From the NCBI RefSeq assembly GCF_014191605.1, contig NZ_JACHWU010000001.1, positions 1,550,001-1,614,000 of the forward strand: a stretch of DNA of 64,000 nucleotides, in the 5' to 3' direction. Every line of letters begins with the position of its first letter. The first letter of the stretch is position 1. Positions 34,769-44,010 of the stretch are shown here, piece by piece. The notes beneath the pieces are model-generated. The model made no database searches, was not told the origin of the DNA, and worked only from the letters and a program-made list of their open reading frames with translations. A program made the translations under genes and the position numbers. The stretch is from Prauserella isguenensis (GTDB lineage: Bacteria; Actinomycetota; Actinomycetes; Mycobacteriales; Pseudonocardiaceae).

Positions 34769-35776
34769 GTGGCTACTGCCGCCGACACTGTTGCCGAGCC
34801 CGACGAGTCGATTGCCGAGTCCGTCTTCGACTGCGTCGGCAACACCCCGGTCGTCGCTCTGAACCGGCTGTTCTCGCAGCCGGACGTCGACGTCCTCGCG
34901 AAGCTGGAGTTGATGAATCCGGGTGGGAGCATGAAGGACCGCTCGGCGCGCTACATCGTCGACTCCGGTCTGCACGACGGATCGATCACCCCGGGCTGCC
35001 GACTGGTCGAGAGCAGTTCCGGCAACTTCGGCATCGCGCTCGCCATGGCCGCCCGGGTACGGGGCCTGCGGTTCACGTGCGTACTCGATCCCAAGACGAC
35101 AACCGCCAACCTCGCGTTGCTACGCCGGCTCGGCACCGATGTGGAGATGGTCGACGACGTCGACGAAGCGGGAGGCTACCTGCACTCGCGCATCCGGAGG
35201 GTGAACGAACTGCTCGCCGCGGACCCCGACGCCGTGTGGATCAACCAGTACGCCAACGACCGGAACTGGCAGGCGCACTATCACGGCACGGGCGCGGAAC
35301 TGGCCGAGCAGCTCGTCCGTCCGCCGGACTACCTTTTCGCCGCGGTCAGCACGACCGGCAGCATCCTCGGGTGCTCGCGCAGGCTCCGCGAGGATTTCCC
35401 TGACATGCGGGTGATCGCGGTCGACTCGGTCGGCTCCGTGATCTTCGGGGGTGCTCCCGGCCCACGGGACATCCCGGGGATCGGGTCCAGCCGTGTGCCC
35501 GAGCTGTGCAGGCCGGACGAGATCGACGAGGTGGTCTACGTCGACGACGTCACCGCGGCGACCGGATGCAGGCAACTCCTTGCCACGGAAGGGGTTTTCG
35601 CGGGCGGATCCACGGGCGCGGTGGTCGCCGCGATCCAGCGGATGCTGCCACGGCTCGACCATCCCAGCCGGATCGTCGCGGTGTTCCCCGACCGCGGTGA
35701 CCGGTACCTCGACCTCGTCTACGACGACAACTGGCTCACCGGCGCCCGCCGGCGCAGTACGGAGCCCCCAGCGTGA
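34769..35776 (+). CDS. sbnA: N-(2-amino-2-carboxyethyl)-L-glutamate synthase
   Basis: First enzyme of L-2,3-diaminopropionate (Dap) formation: in S. aureus it joins O-phospho-L-serine and L-glutamate by PLP-dependent beta-replacement. 335 residues, cytoplasmic. PLP lysine in MNPGGSMKDRSARYIV (about 54), substrate loop ESSSGNFGIALAMA (about 80-93), VSTTGSILGCSRRL phosphate cradle (about 196-209). GTG start with GGGAG 5 bases upstream. First gene of an eight-gene operon behind an iron box; sbnB follows after 11 bases. Clearly distinct from the second PLP enzyme at 19436. Confidence 0.9.
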   Translation: MATAADTVAEPDESIAESVFDCVGNTPVVALNRLFSQPDVDVLAKLELMNPGGSMKDRSARYIVDSGLHDGSITPGCRLVESSSGNFGIALAMAARVRGLRFTCVLDPKTTTANLALLRRLGTDVEMVDDVDEAGGYLHSRIRRVNELLAADPDAVWINQYANDRNWQAHYHGTGAELAEQLVRPPDYLFAAVSTTGSILGCSRRLREDFPDMRVIAVDSVGSVIFGGAPGPRDIPGIGSSRVPELCRPDEIDEVVYVDDVTAATGCRQLLATEGVFAGGSTGAVVAAIQRMLPRLDHPSRIVAVFPDRGDRYLDLVYDDNWLTGARRRSTEPPA

Positions 35777-35787
35777 AGGAGGAACCG

Positions 35788-36804
35788 GTGGCAGACGACG
35801 CCGTCCGGATGCTGTACCTGTCCCGATCCGATGTCGCCGCCGTCGGCGGCGACCACTCCGACCTGTACGTCGACGCCCTGCACGAAGGGCTCGTCGCCCA
35901 TGCGAAGGGCGACACCGTGCAGCCGCTCAAGCCGTACCTGCGCACCGACGGCCCCGACGGGCACATCGCCGATCGCATCATCGCGATGCCCGCACACGTC
36001 GGCGATCCCGGCCTCTCCGGGATCAAGTGGATCGGCAGCAAGCACGACAACCCCACCCGCGCCGGGCGAGAGCGTGCCAGCGCACTGATCGTGCTCAACG
36101 ACCCGGCGACGAAGTACCCGGTCGCCGTCATGGAGGGCAGCCTCATCAGTGCCTGGCGGACCGCGGGCGTCACCTGCCTGGCCGCACGGCATCTCGCGGT
36201 GAGCGGGTTCACCGACGTCGCACTGGTCGGCTGCGGGCTCATCGGCAGCACGCAGGTCACGGCACTACTGCAGCAGTTCGACCACATCTCGACCGTGCAC
36301 CTCTACGACGTCGACGCGGAGGCGGCCAGCGGGCTGGCCGACCGGATCACACGGGAGAACCCGAGCGTCAAGGCGGTCGTGGCCGACACCGCCGAGGACG
36401 CGGTCGGCCAGGGCGATCTCGTGGTGCCGTGCACGGTCACCGACCAGCCCTACATCACGTTCTCCTGGCTCAAACGGGGAGCACTGCTGTGCAATGTGTC
36501 CATCATGGACGTCCACAAGGACGTGTTCCTGGGAGCGGACAAGGTTGTCGTGGACGACTGGGAGCAGAGCAACCGCGAGAAGAAGATCATCAACCGGCTG
36601 GTGCTCGAGGGCTCGTTCTCGCGCGAGCAGTTGCACGCGGAACTCGGCGAGATACTCGCGGGCGACCGCCAGGGCAGGGACAACGACGACGAGATCATCG
36701 TGCTGAACCCGATGGGCATGGCCGTCGAGGACATCGCTTGTGCCGGCGAGGTCTACCGGAGAGCCACCGAGTCGGGCACCGGCACGTGGCTCGACCTGCA
36801 CTGA
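35788..36804 (+). CDS. sbnB: N-(1-amino-1-carboxy-2-ethyl)-glutamate dehydrogenase
   Basis: Ornithine-cyclodeaminase-fold enzyme of 338 residues. In S. aureus SbnB oxidatively splits the SbnA product with NAD to L-Dap and 2-oxoglutarate, both of which are later built into staphyloferrin B. The NAD-binding motif is VALVGCGLIGSTQVTALL (about 147-164); the N-terminal half has the family HEGLVAHAKGDTVQPLKPYL and KWIGSKHDNP segments. GTG 35788 is preferred over GTG 35773 because AAGGAGG lies 5 bases before it. Confidence 0.9.
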   Translation: MADDAVRMLYLSRSDVAAVGGDHSDLYVDALHEGLVAHAKGDTVQPLKPYLRTDGPDGHIADRIIAMPAHVGDPGLSGIKWIGSKHDNPTRAGRERASALIVLNDPATKYPVAVMEGSLISAWRTAGVTCLAARHLAVSGFTDVALVGCGLIGSTQVTALLQQFDHISTVHLYDVDAEAASGLADRITRENPSVKAVVADTAEDAVGQGDLVVPCTVTDQPYITFSWLKRGALLCNVSIMDVHKDVFLGADKVVVDDWEQSNREKKIINRLVLEGSFSREQLHAELGEILAGDRQGRDNDDEIIVLNPMGMAVEDIACAGEVYRRATESGTGTWLDLH

Positions 36805-36807
36805 TCG

Positions 36808-38508
36808 GTGATGCCGGTGATCTCGGAGGTCGACGGCGGGGCGGCCGAGCTGGTGTTGCGTGATCTCGTGGACGCTCTCATCCAGGAGAACGTGGCGGGT
36901 TTCGGCGAGGCCGATGCGCGTGCCGACGGAACCCTGGCCGTCCCGGTCGCGGACGGCGAGGTGACCGTCGCCGTCCGCGACGGCGGCGGTCTGCAGCGGT
37001 ATCGCCTCGACCGGGGGCCCGCCCGCCTCAACGGCACGCCCGTGAGCCCGCACGAGCTGGTGCGGCTGGTCGCCCCGGACGCGGCCCAGGTCGGCGGCGT
37101 GTCCGGGGACGTCGCGACCGCGGTCGAGCACGCGGCGACGGTACTCGCGGCGCGGCGTGACGGTGCGAACGTCGATCTGCTGGCGGGTGAACGCATGGCC
37201 GCGACGCGGAACCGCCCGTTCCATCCCACGGCGCGCGCCGCGGCGGGGTGGACGGCTGCCGAGCTCGCGCAGTACGGCACTGTGCGGGAGGCCGCGCTCG
37301 GCCTCGACTGGGTCGCGGTGAGCACCCGGTTCGTCCGCGCGGGCGATGACCCACGCTCGGCGGACCTCGCTGCGCTGGTTCTGCAGGGCGACGAGTTGAC
37401 CCGCCTGCAGGAGACGGTCGCGCTCGCCGGGGTCGACACCGCGCAGTACGCGATCCTGCCGGTGCACCCCTGGCAGTACGAGAACGTGCTCGGCCGCGAG
37501 TTCGCCGGCGAACTCGCGGCCGGTGCGATCGTGCCCGTGGCGCGCGACCTGGGGCGCTTCCACCCGACGGCCTCCCTGCGCACCTTGACGACGTCGCCCC
37601 CGGGTCTTCGTCACCTCAAGCTCCCGCTGGGTGTGGCCACCCTGGGCGCAGCACGGCTGCTTCCGCCCCGGTATCTCGCCAACGGCGACGCGGCCCAGCG
37701 CACCATGCGCGCCGCCGTCGACAGGGACCCGGTACTCACGGCCCGCGTACGGTTGTGCGACGAGGGCGCCTGGTGCGGCTGGTCCGATGGCGACGAGTTC
37801 GCCGACCGGCCGGGGCAGCTCGCCGCGCAGGTACGCACGTACCCGGAGCTGGACGGCTCCCTCGCCGTGCCGATGGCGGCACTCGCCGCGCACGAGTGGC
37901 TCACGCTGGCACCGGTCCTCGTGCCGGACGGCGACCCGGTGCGGTTCTTCGCTCGGCTCGCGCGCGGGTTCTGCGAGCTCGGAGTGGGTTTCCTGCGCCA
38001 CGGCGTGCTTCCCGAGCTGCACGGGCAGAACGTGGTGGTCGCCTTCGACGGCGCGGAGGTGCCCGGGTTCGTCCTGCGGGACCACGACACGCTGAGGTAC
38101 GTGCCGGAACGGATGGCCGCGGCGGGGCTGGCCGAACCGGCCTACGCCATCAAACCCGGTGCGCGGCAGTCGCTGCGGCTCGACACCGCGGAGCAGCTGA
38201 TCGGCTACTTCCAGACGCTCGGACTCCAGGTGAACCTCTACGGCATCGTCGACGCATTGTGCCGCCACTTCTCGCTCGACGAGCGTGCACTGTGGACACA
38301 GCTGCGGGAGGAGATCGTCGCGTGCCTCGACCGGATGGACTTGCCGGACCGGTTCGGTGACACGCTCGCCCACTGCCTGCTCCGTGCCCCCACATGGCCG
38401 AGCCGCACGGTACTCGGCCCACTGCTGGAGCGAGGGTCGTCGAGCGGGGTGTCCATGCCGGCCGGCACCGGCGCGGTGCCGAACCCGCTGGCCGGGGTGC
38501 GGGAATGA
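36808..38508 (+). CDS. sbnC: IucA/IucC NIS synthetase, SbnC position
   Basis: ATP-dependent NRPS-independent siderophore synthetase of about 566 residues. Family motifs: FHPTARAAAGW (about 139-149), LPVHPWQYENV (about 217-227), PTASLRTLTT (about 253-262), ELHGQNVVVAF (about 403-413) and LRDHDTLRYV. The HPxxKS lysine seen in the other two synthetases is replaced by Ala-Arg here. In S. aureus SbnC performs the last condensation, adding 2-oxoglutarate; assigning that step rests on collinearity with sbnABCDEFGH. Start GTG 36808 or ATG 36811; no strong ribosome site, so translation probably couples to sbnB 3 bases upstream. Confidence 0.85.
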   Translation: MMPVISEVDGGAAELVLRDLVDALIQENVAGFGEADARADGTLAVPVADGEVTVAVRDGGGLQRYRLDRGPARLNGTPVSPHELVRLVAPDAAQVGGVSGDVATAVEHAATVLAARRDGANVDLLAGERMAATRNRPFHPTARAAAGWTAAELAQYGTVREAALGLDWVAVSTRFVRAGDDPRSADLAALVLQGDELTRLQETVALAGVDTAQYAILPVHPWQYENVLGREFAGELAAGAIVPVARDLGRFHPTASLRTLTTSPPGLRHLKLPLGVATLGAARLLPPRYLANGDAAQRTMRAAVDRDPVLTARVRLCDEGAWCGWSDGDEFADRPGQLAAQVRTYPELDGSLAVPMAALAAHEWLTLAPVLVPDGDPVRFFARLARGFCELGVGFLRHGVLPELHGQNVVVAFDGAEVPGFVLRDHDTLRYVPERMAAAGLAEPAYAIKPGARQSLRLDTAEQLIGYFQTLGLQVNLYGIVDALCRHFSLDERALWTQLREEIVACLDRMDLPDRFGDTLAHCLLRAPTWPSRTVLGPLLERGSSSGVSMPAGTGAVPNPLAGVRE

Positions 38509-38518
38509 CGGTGCAGTG

Positions 38519-39835
38519 ATGACGCAGGCGAAACGAATGTTCGCGGTGCTCTGGCTCGGGCAGTTCGCGGCGACGGCAGGACTGACCGTCGTCGTTCCGC
38601 TGTTGCCGTTCTACCTGGCCGACCTCGGTACGCCATCCGGGGACATCGCACTGTGGACCGGGATCTCGCTGGCTGCCCCCGCGGTGACGCAGATGCTCAC
38701 CGGTCCGCTGTGGGGAGCGGTGGGCGATCGCTACGGGCGCAAGGCCATGGTGGTGCGGGCGCACGCGGGCCTCGCGATCTCACTGGTGCTGATGGCCATG
38801 GCCACCACGCCCGCTGCCTTCGTCGCGTTCCGCCTGTTGCAGGGCGCGTGCGGCGGCGTGGTGAGCGCGACCGCCGCCTTCGCCGGAACGCTGGCCACCG
38901 GGCACCGGCGGGGCCGCGCTCTCGGCGGCCTGTTCGGCGCGACCGCGGCGGGTGCTCTACTGGGCCCGTTGGCGGGCGGCGTGCTGGCCGGTACGTGGGG
39001 ATTCGGGCCGATCTTCGTGACCGTCGCGGCGCTACTCGTGTGCTCGAGTGTGGCCGCCGCGTGGCTGCTCATCGAACCCGAGCCGACACCCGAGCCGACA
39101 CCCGAGAGCGACCCCGAGCGGGAGTCCGGCGCCGGATACACGGCCACGGGCTCGCAGGGCGGCGCCTCGTTGCGCCCGGCCCCGTTGCGCGCGGCCCCGT
39201 TGCGCGAGGCCGCCGGGATCCTCGTTGGCCGCGCCGACACGCGCAACGTGCTGCTGGCGGGGCTGGCAGGGCAGGCCGCGATCTATGCCCTCGTGGTCGT
39301 GTTCGCCCCGCAGGTGCAGCGCATCACCGGCTCCATGGCCGACGCCGCGGTGTGGGTCGGCATGCTGCAAGCGACGACCTGGGCGGCCTCCTGGGCGGGA
39401 GGTCCGTGGTGGGGCCGCTACAACGACCGCGCCTCCGCCCAGCGGGGGTTCGCGATCGCCGCCGCGTGCTGTGCGATCGCGACCGCCCTCCAGGTCGTGG
39501 TGACCTCGGTGGAGCTGTTGATCCCATTGCGTTTGGTGCAGGGGTTCTGCTTCGCCGCCTTCCTGCAGTCGGTGCTGCACGTGGCGAGTGGGCGAGTGCG
39601 GCAGCGGCTTTCCGGCACGGCGTTCGGCTTCTCCACCGGCGTACTCGATCTCGGTCAGGTCGTCGGACCGCTGTTCGGGGCGGCCATCGCGGTCACGCTC
39701 CCGCCGGTGGGCGCGTTCGGCGTCATCGGTGTCGTACTGGGCATCGCCGCCCTGCTGGCGGTGCGCAGTGCCGTGCAGCAGGGCGGCCACGATCCGACCC
39801 CCGTCGCCCCCGAACCGAGGAGTGCACATGTCTGA
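38519..39835 (+). CDS. sbnD: MFS exporter, SbnD position
   Basis: Twelve-helix major-facilitator transporter of 438 residues, predicted to export the siderophore. N-terminal half: LTVVVPLLPFYLADLG, GPLWGAVGDRYGRKAMVV (motif A, about 63-80), RLLQGACGG. The central cytoplasmic loop is unusually long and repetitive (EPTPEPTPES, then PLRAAPLREA). C-terminal half: AASWAGGPWWGRYNDRASAQ, RLVQGFCFAAFLQSV. It starts 10 bases after sbnC and overlaps sbnE by 8 bases. Confidence 0.83.
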   Translation: MTQAKRMFAVLWLGQFAATAGLTVVVPLLPFYLADLGTPSGDIALWTGISLAAPAVTQMLTGPLWGAVGDRYGRKAMVVRAHAGLAISLVLMAMATTPAAFVAFRLLQGACGGVVSATAAFAGTLATGHRRGRALGGLFGATAAGALLGPLAGGVLAGTWGFGPIFVTVAALLVCSSVAAAWLLIEPEPTPEPTPESDPERESGAGYTATGSQGGASLRPAPLRAAPLREAAGILVGRADTRNVLLAGLAGQAAIYALVVVFAPQVQRITGSMADAAVWVGMLQATTWAASWAGGPWWGRYNDRASAQRGFAIAAACCAIATALQVVVTSVELLIPLRLVQGFCFAAFLQSVLHVASGRVRQRLSGTAFGFSTGVLDLGQVVGPLFGAAIAVTLPPVGAFGVIGVVLGIAALLAVRSAVQQGGHDPTPVAPEPRSAHV

Positions 39836-41513
39836 TGCCTGCGCGCAGGCGGCGACCCGGCAGCGACTGGTCAACGCCTTCCTCCGTGAGCTCGGCCACG
39901 AGGTGGACGGGCCGGTGGTGCGCGTACCACTGCGGTCGATCGACGACACGCTCACGATCGAGCTCGCGCACGTCTCGCCGTTCGGCCACCACGTGCCCAC
40001 CCCGGCGATAGGCCTCGACGGTCATCCCGGCGTGCTCGGCCACGATCAGCTCGTCGACATCCTGCTCGACGAGCTGGTGGCCCGGTACGGTGGCGCGGAG
40101 AACCGGGACGAGCTGGCACGGCAGATCGCCAACAGCACCGGGCACATCGCACGGTTCCTCGCCCGCGAGGAACCGGCCGGTGCGCGCGACGCGCGAGAAC
40201 GCACGGCCGGGGACGGCCACGCCGAAGATCCCGGCGCGGGAGATCCAGGCGCCGGACGCGCCGGTTCCGGAGACTCCCGCTCACCAGGACTCCGCGCCCG
40301 GGAATTCACTCGGCGCGCGGAGCAGGCGCTGCTACGCGGGCATCCGTTCCATCCGACCCCGAAAAGCACGGAAGGCTTCGACGACCAGGACCTGCTCCGC
40401 TACGCGCCCGAGCTGGGCGGCGAGTTCCGGCTGCACTACTTCGCGGTCGATCCCGCGGTCGCGTGCTCGGACCACGTCGTCCCGGCCCGGGTGTTGCCGT
40501 CCGGAGTGGACGGACCTGACGGCCGACTGCTACTGCCGGCCCACCCGTGGCAGGCCGACTACCTCGTCAAACAGGCCGGTATGCAACGCCTGCTCGACCG
40601 CGGTGCCGTAGCGGCGTTGGGACCGCTCGGGCCGACGGTGTATCCGACGTCGTCGGTGCGGACGGTGTGCGATCCCGACTCGACCGTCGTGTGGAAACTG
40701 CCGCTGCACGTGCGGATCACGAACTTCGTGCGGAACAACCCTGCCGAGCACGTTCGCAGGGCGGCCGACGCCGGACGGCTGATCGCCGGACTGCGACACC
40801 GGTGGCCGGCGGAACTCGGCGTGCTCATCGAGACCGGGTATCGCATGTTGGAACCGGACGTCGCGGGTGAACTCGCGGCCGAGACCGCTGTGCTGTTCAG
40901 GGAGAATCCGTTCCCCGGAACGGAGTGGGCACCCAGGGTGGTTGCCGGGCTGCTGGAGCCGGGACGCGACGGGCAGGAGCCTGTGTTGCCGGCCCTGGTG
41001 CGGGAGTCGGGAGGCGACCCCGCCGCGTGGCTCCGCCAGTACGCGTCGATCTCGTTGCGACCGCTGCTGCACGCGTTCACCGTCGACGGGGTGAGCTTCG
41101 AGGCGCACGTCCAGAACTCGCTGGTGCACACCGACCACGGCTGGCCGACTCGCTTCTGGGTGCGAGACATGGAAGGCACCAGCGCGAGCGCGGACCGGGC
41201 CGACGTGGCGCCCGGCTCGCCGCTGCGCTACAGCGACGACGAAGCATGGCTCCGGCTGCGCTACCACCTTGTGACCAACCACTTCGGACATCTCGTCCAC
41301 GTGCTGGGCATGCACACGGGTGTGGGGGAGGAGGAGCTCTGGGCGCAGCTGGCCGACTTCCTGCGCGATGACTGTCCCGGCCGTTACGCGGCCGATCTGC
41401 TGACCTCGCCGACTTTGCCGGCGAAGGCGAATCTGGTGAGTCGATTCCTCGAACGTGGGGAACGGCCGCTCTACGTCGAGGTGGGAAACCCGTTGCACGA
41501 GGTGAGGACGTGA
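39828..41513 (+). CDS. sbnE: IucA/IucC NIS synthetase, SbnE position
   Basis: NIS synthetase of 561 residues, predicted to couple citrate with Dap. Motifs: HPFHPTPKSTEGF (about 176-188, with the conserved Lys-Ser), LPAHPWQADYLVK (about 237-249), YPTSSVRTVCD (about 275-285), KLPLHVRITNFVR, HVQNSLVHTDHGWPTRF (about 428-444) and VRDMEGTS. A Gly/Ala/Asp-rich, probably disordered insert of about 35 residues precedes the first motif. ATG 39828 has GAGGAG 5 bases upstream and lies inside the sbnD 3' end. The stop overlaps the sbnF start by 4 bases. Confidence 0.86.
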   Translation: MSDACAQAATRQRLVNAFLRELGHEVDGPVVRVPLRSIDDTLTIELAHVSPFGHHVPTPAIGLDGHPGVLGHDQLVDILLDELVARYGGAENRDELARQIANSTGHIARFLAREEPAGARDARERTAGDGHAEDPGAGDPGAGRAGSGDSRSPGLRAREFTRRAEQALLRGHPFHPTPKSTEGFDDQDLLRYAPELGGEFRLHYFAVDPAVACSDHVVPARVLPSGVDGPDGRLLLPAHPWQADYLVKQAGMQRLLDRGAVAALGPLGPTVYPTSSVRTVCDPDSTVVWKLPLHVRITNFVRNNPAEHVRRAADAGRLIAGLRHRWPAELGVLIETGYRMLEPDVAGELAAETAVLFRENPFPGTEWAPRVVAGLLEPGRDGQEPVLPALVRESGGDPAAWLRQYASISLRPLLHAFTVDGVSFEAHVQNSLVHTDHGWPTRFWVRDMEGTSASADRADVAPGSPLRYSDDEAWLRLRYHLVTNHFGHLVHVLGMHTGVGEEELWAQLADFLRDDCPGRYAADLLTSPTLPAKANLVSRFLERGERPLYVEVGNPLHEVRT

Positions 41514-43240
41514 CCGTGGAGTTCGTCGAGCGCGCATTGACGGGGCCGGGCTTCGGCACCGTCCGGCGCAGGGTGCTGCGCCAGCTGCTGGAATCACTGA
41601 TCTACGAGCAGGCGATCGAGGTCGAGGAGATCGGGCCCCGCCGCTACCGGGTGGCCGGCGATGAGGTGGCGTACGAGTTCACCGCGTTCCGCAGACACGG
41701 CTTCGCCAGGGTGGGCCTGGGGCGCGAGCCCGTGCTGCGCATCGCCGCTGCCACCGAGGAGGCCGAGTCGGCACTGCGATTCCTGCACGAGACACGTGAC
41801 GCCGTCAAGGCGGATCCCGATTGCCTGGAGCGGTTCGCCCGCGAGCTGGCGCGCACCGAGTTCAACGACGCGCTGGCGCAGTTGGCCCGTGTCGAGCGTG
41901 GTGACGTGCTCGCCGAGTCCGGTTACGACCGGCTCGAGTGCGCCGTCACCGACGGCCACCGGTATCACCCGACCTACAAGTCCCGCATGGGTTTCGACAG
42001 CGAGGACAACCTGGCGTTCGGGCCGGAGTTCGCGCCTGGGGTGCGCCCGCTGTGGCTGGCGGCCCGACGGGGAATCGCCGAGGTGTCGAGCGTGGCCGAC
42101 GTGGCCGAGTCGGCGTACCTGCGGGCTCAGCTCGGCGAGACCTACGACGAGTTCGTGCGGCGCGCCGACCCGGCGGAGTACACCTACCTTCCGGTGCACC
42201 CGTGGCAGTGGCGCGAAGTGGTCTCGGGTGCTTTCGCCGAGCAGCTCGCGTGCGGCGACATCGTGGTGCTCGGCGACGATCCCGACGAGTTCCTGCCGCA
42301 GCAGTCGATCCGCACGCTGTCGTGCGACGGCCGCCCTTACCTCAAGCTGGCACTGTCCATCGTCAACACCTCGACGCGCCGGGAACTCGCGCCGCACACC
42401 GTGGCCAACGCACCGCGGATCTCCGGGTGGCTGCGCGAGGTGGTCGACGGCGACCCGTTCCTGCGTGAGGAGTGCCGGCTCATCCTGCTCGGCGAGGTGA
42501 TGGGGACGGCCGTCAGCACCGAGACCGCATCCGGCGACACCGAGGGCACGCTGTCGTGCATCTGGCGGGAGAACCTGCACGATCAGCTCGAGGCGGGCGA
42601 GCAGGCCGTGCCGTTCAACGGGCTGACCGCCTGCGAATCGGACGGCACTCCGTTGATCGATCGGTGGGTCCGGCGGCTCGGCGTGGCCGAGTGGCTCCGG
42701 CAGGTCGTGGACGTCAGCGTCCTGCCGGTGATCCATCTGCTGTGCAGGCACGGGATCGCGGTGGAATCACATGCGCAGAACATGGTGCTGGTGCATGCCG
42801 GCGGGGTGCCCACTCGGGTGGCACTCAAGGACTTCCACGACGGCGTGCGGTTCTCCCGCGCAGAACTGGCCGACCCGCGGCGGTGCCCGGAGCTGCGCGC
42901 GACCCCCGAGCACCACGGCAATCGCAACTCGTTCGTCGAGACCGACGACCTAGGCCTGGTCGCCGACTTCGTGCTCGACGCGTTCTTCTTCATCAACATC
43001 GGCGAGCTCGGTATCTTCCTCGCCGACGCCTACGCGTTCGACGAGCGGGAGTTCTGGGCGATCGTGCGCGAGCGTATCGGCGCCTACCGGCGACGTTTCC
43101 CCGAACTGGCGGAGCGCTTCGCGACCTTCGACGTGACCAAACCCCGCATCGACGTCGAGAAACTGACGAGCCGCAGGCTGCTTCCCGACACCGAGTTGCG
43201 GTTGCAGACCGTGCCGAACCCCCTGGCCGAGGAAGGCTGA
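41510..43240 (+). CDS. sbnF: IucA/IucC NIS synthetase, SbnF position
   Basis: NIS synthetase of 576 residues and the most canonical of the three. Motifs: HRYHPTYKSRMGFDS (about 151-165), LPVHPWQWREVV (about 227-238), PQQSIRTLSCDGRPYLKLA (about 263-281), HAQNMVLVHAGGVPTRVALK (about 422-441) and DFHDGVRF. In S. aureus SbnF condenses a second Dap with the decarboxylated citryl intermediate. GTG start inside the end of sbnE; the TGATG junction with sbnG indicates coupled translation. Confidence 0.87.
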   Translation: MTVEFVERALTGPGFGTVRRRVLRQLLESLIYEQAIEVEEIGPRRYRVAGDEVAYEFTAFRRHGFARVGLGREPVLRIAAATEEAESALRFLHETRDAVKADPDCLERFARELARTEFNDALAQLARVERGDVLAESGYDRLECAVTDGHRYHPTYKSRMGFDSEDNLAFGPEFAPGVRPLWLAARRGIAEVSSVADVAESAYLRAQLGETYDEFVRRADPAEYTYLPVHPWQWREVVSGAFAEQLACGDIVVLGDDPDEFLPQQSIRTLSCDGRPYLKLALSIVNTSTRRELAPHTVANAPRISGWLREVVDGDPFLREECRLILLGEVMGTAVSTETASGDTEGTLSCIWRENLHDQLEAGEQAVPFNGLTACESDGTPLIDRWVRRLGVAEWLRQVVDVSVLPVIHLLCRHGIAVESHAQNMVLVHAGGVPTRVALKDFHDGVRFSRAELADPRRCPELRATPEHHGNRNSFVETDDLGLVADFVLDAFFFINIGELGIFLADAYAFDEREFWAIVRERIGAYRRRFPELAERFATFDVTKPRIDVEKLTSRRLLPDTELRLQTVPNPLAEEG

Positions 43241-44010
43241 TGCTGACGACGAACACGCTCAAACGGAAGATCCGCGCCGGCGACGAGGTCTACGGGCTGT
43301 TCTGCGCCACACCGGAACCCGCCATGGTGGAGATGATCGGCTGCGCCGGCTACGACTTCGTCATCATCGACACCGAGCACACGCTGGTGGGTCCGCAGCA
43401 GGTCGAGAACATGATCCGGGCCGCCGAAGCGGTGGGTCTCACGCCGCTCGTGCGGGTCGCCGAGGGAGACACGGCGGGCATCCTCCGCGTGCTCGACGGC
43501 GGTGCGATGGGCGTCGTGGTGGCCCACGTCCGGAGCAGGTCCGATGTGGACGCCGCTGTCCGGGCCGCCAAGTACGCACCCGAGGGAATGCGCAGCCTGA
43601 ACGGTGGCCGCGTGCCCGGATTCGGCAGCCTGGACCTCGCCGACTACGTCCGCAGGGCCAACGACGAGATCATGGTCGTCGCGATGATCGAGGACGCCGA
43701 AGGTGTCGACGACATAGCGCCGGTTCTCGACGGCGGTGGCATCGATCTCGTACTGGAGGGTGCCGCCGATCTGTCCCAGTCGTACGGTGTGCCGTGGCAG
43801 ACCCGGCACGAGCGGGTGCGCGACGCGGTCCGCGAGGTCCACGGGGCGTGCGCCGAGCGCGGGGTGCCGTTCTGTGCCATTCCGCGCGAGCGCGATGATC
43901 ACGAGGAGTGGTTGACCGCGGGTGTGCGCACGTTCGTGCTCGGCGAGGAACGCGGCATCGCGGCGCGGGCGCTGCGCGAGCACCTCGACGAGGCCAGGAG
44001 GCGGGGATGA
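43240..44010 (+). CDS. sbnG: HpcH/HpaI-fold citrate synthase, SbnG type
   Basis: Aldolase-fold enzyme of 256 residues. In S. aureus SbnG is a siderophore-dedicated citrate synthase using oxaloacetate and acetyl-CoA, independent of the TCA enzyme. Visible: GLFCATPEPAMVEMIGCAGY (about 18-37), FVIIDTEHT with the catalytic-type Glu-His, VVAHVRSRSDVDAAVRAAKY, MVVAMIEDAEGVDDI with the metal-binding Glu/Asp, and VLEGAADLSQSYGVP. A local citrate supply lets the siderophore be made independently of central metabolism. Confidence 0.87.
   Translation: MLTTNTLKRKIRAGDEVYGLFCATPEPAMVEMIGCAGYDFVIIDTEHTLVGPQQVENMIRAAEAVGLTPLVRVAEGDTAGILRVLDGGAMGVVVAHVRSRSDVDAAVRAAKYAPEGMRSLNGGRVPGFGSLDLADYVRRANDEIMVVAMIEDAEGVDDIAPVLDGGGIDLVLEGAADLSQSYGVPWQTRHERVRDAVREVHGACAERGVPFCAIPRERDDHEEWLTAGVRTFVLGEERGIAARALREHLDEARRRG

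Noticed and set aside
36265-38373. A 702-codon minus-strand open frame in the siderophore cluster
   Set aside because: Opposite sbnB and sbnC, which carry all expected motifs; composition typical of an antisense shadow.
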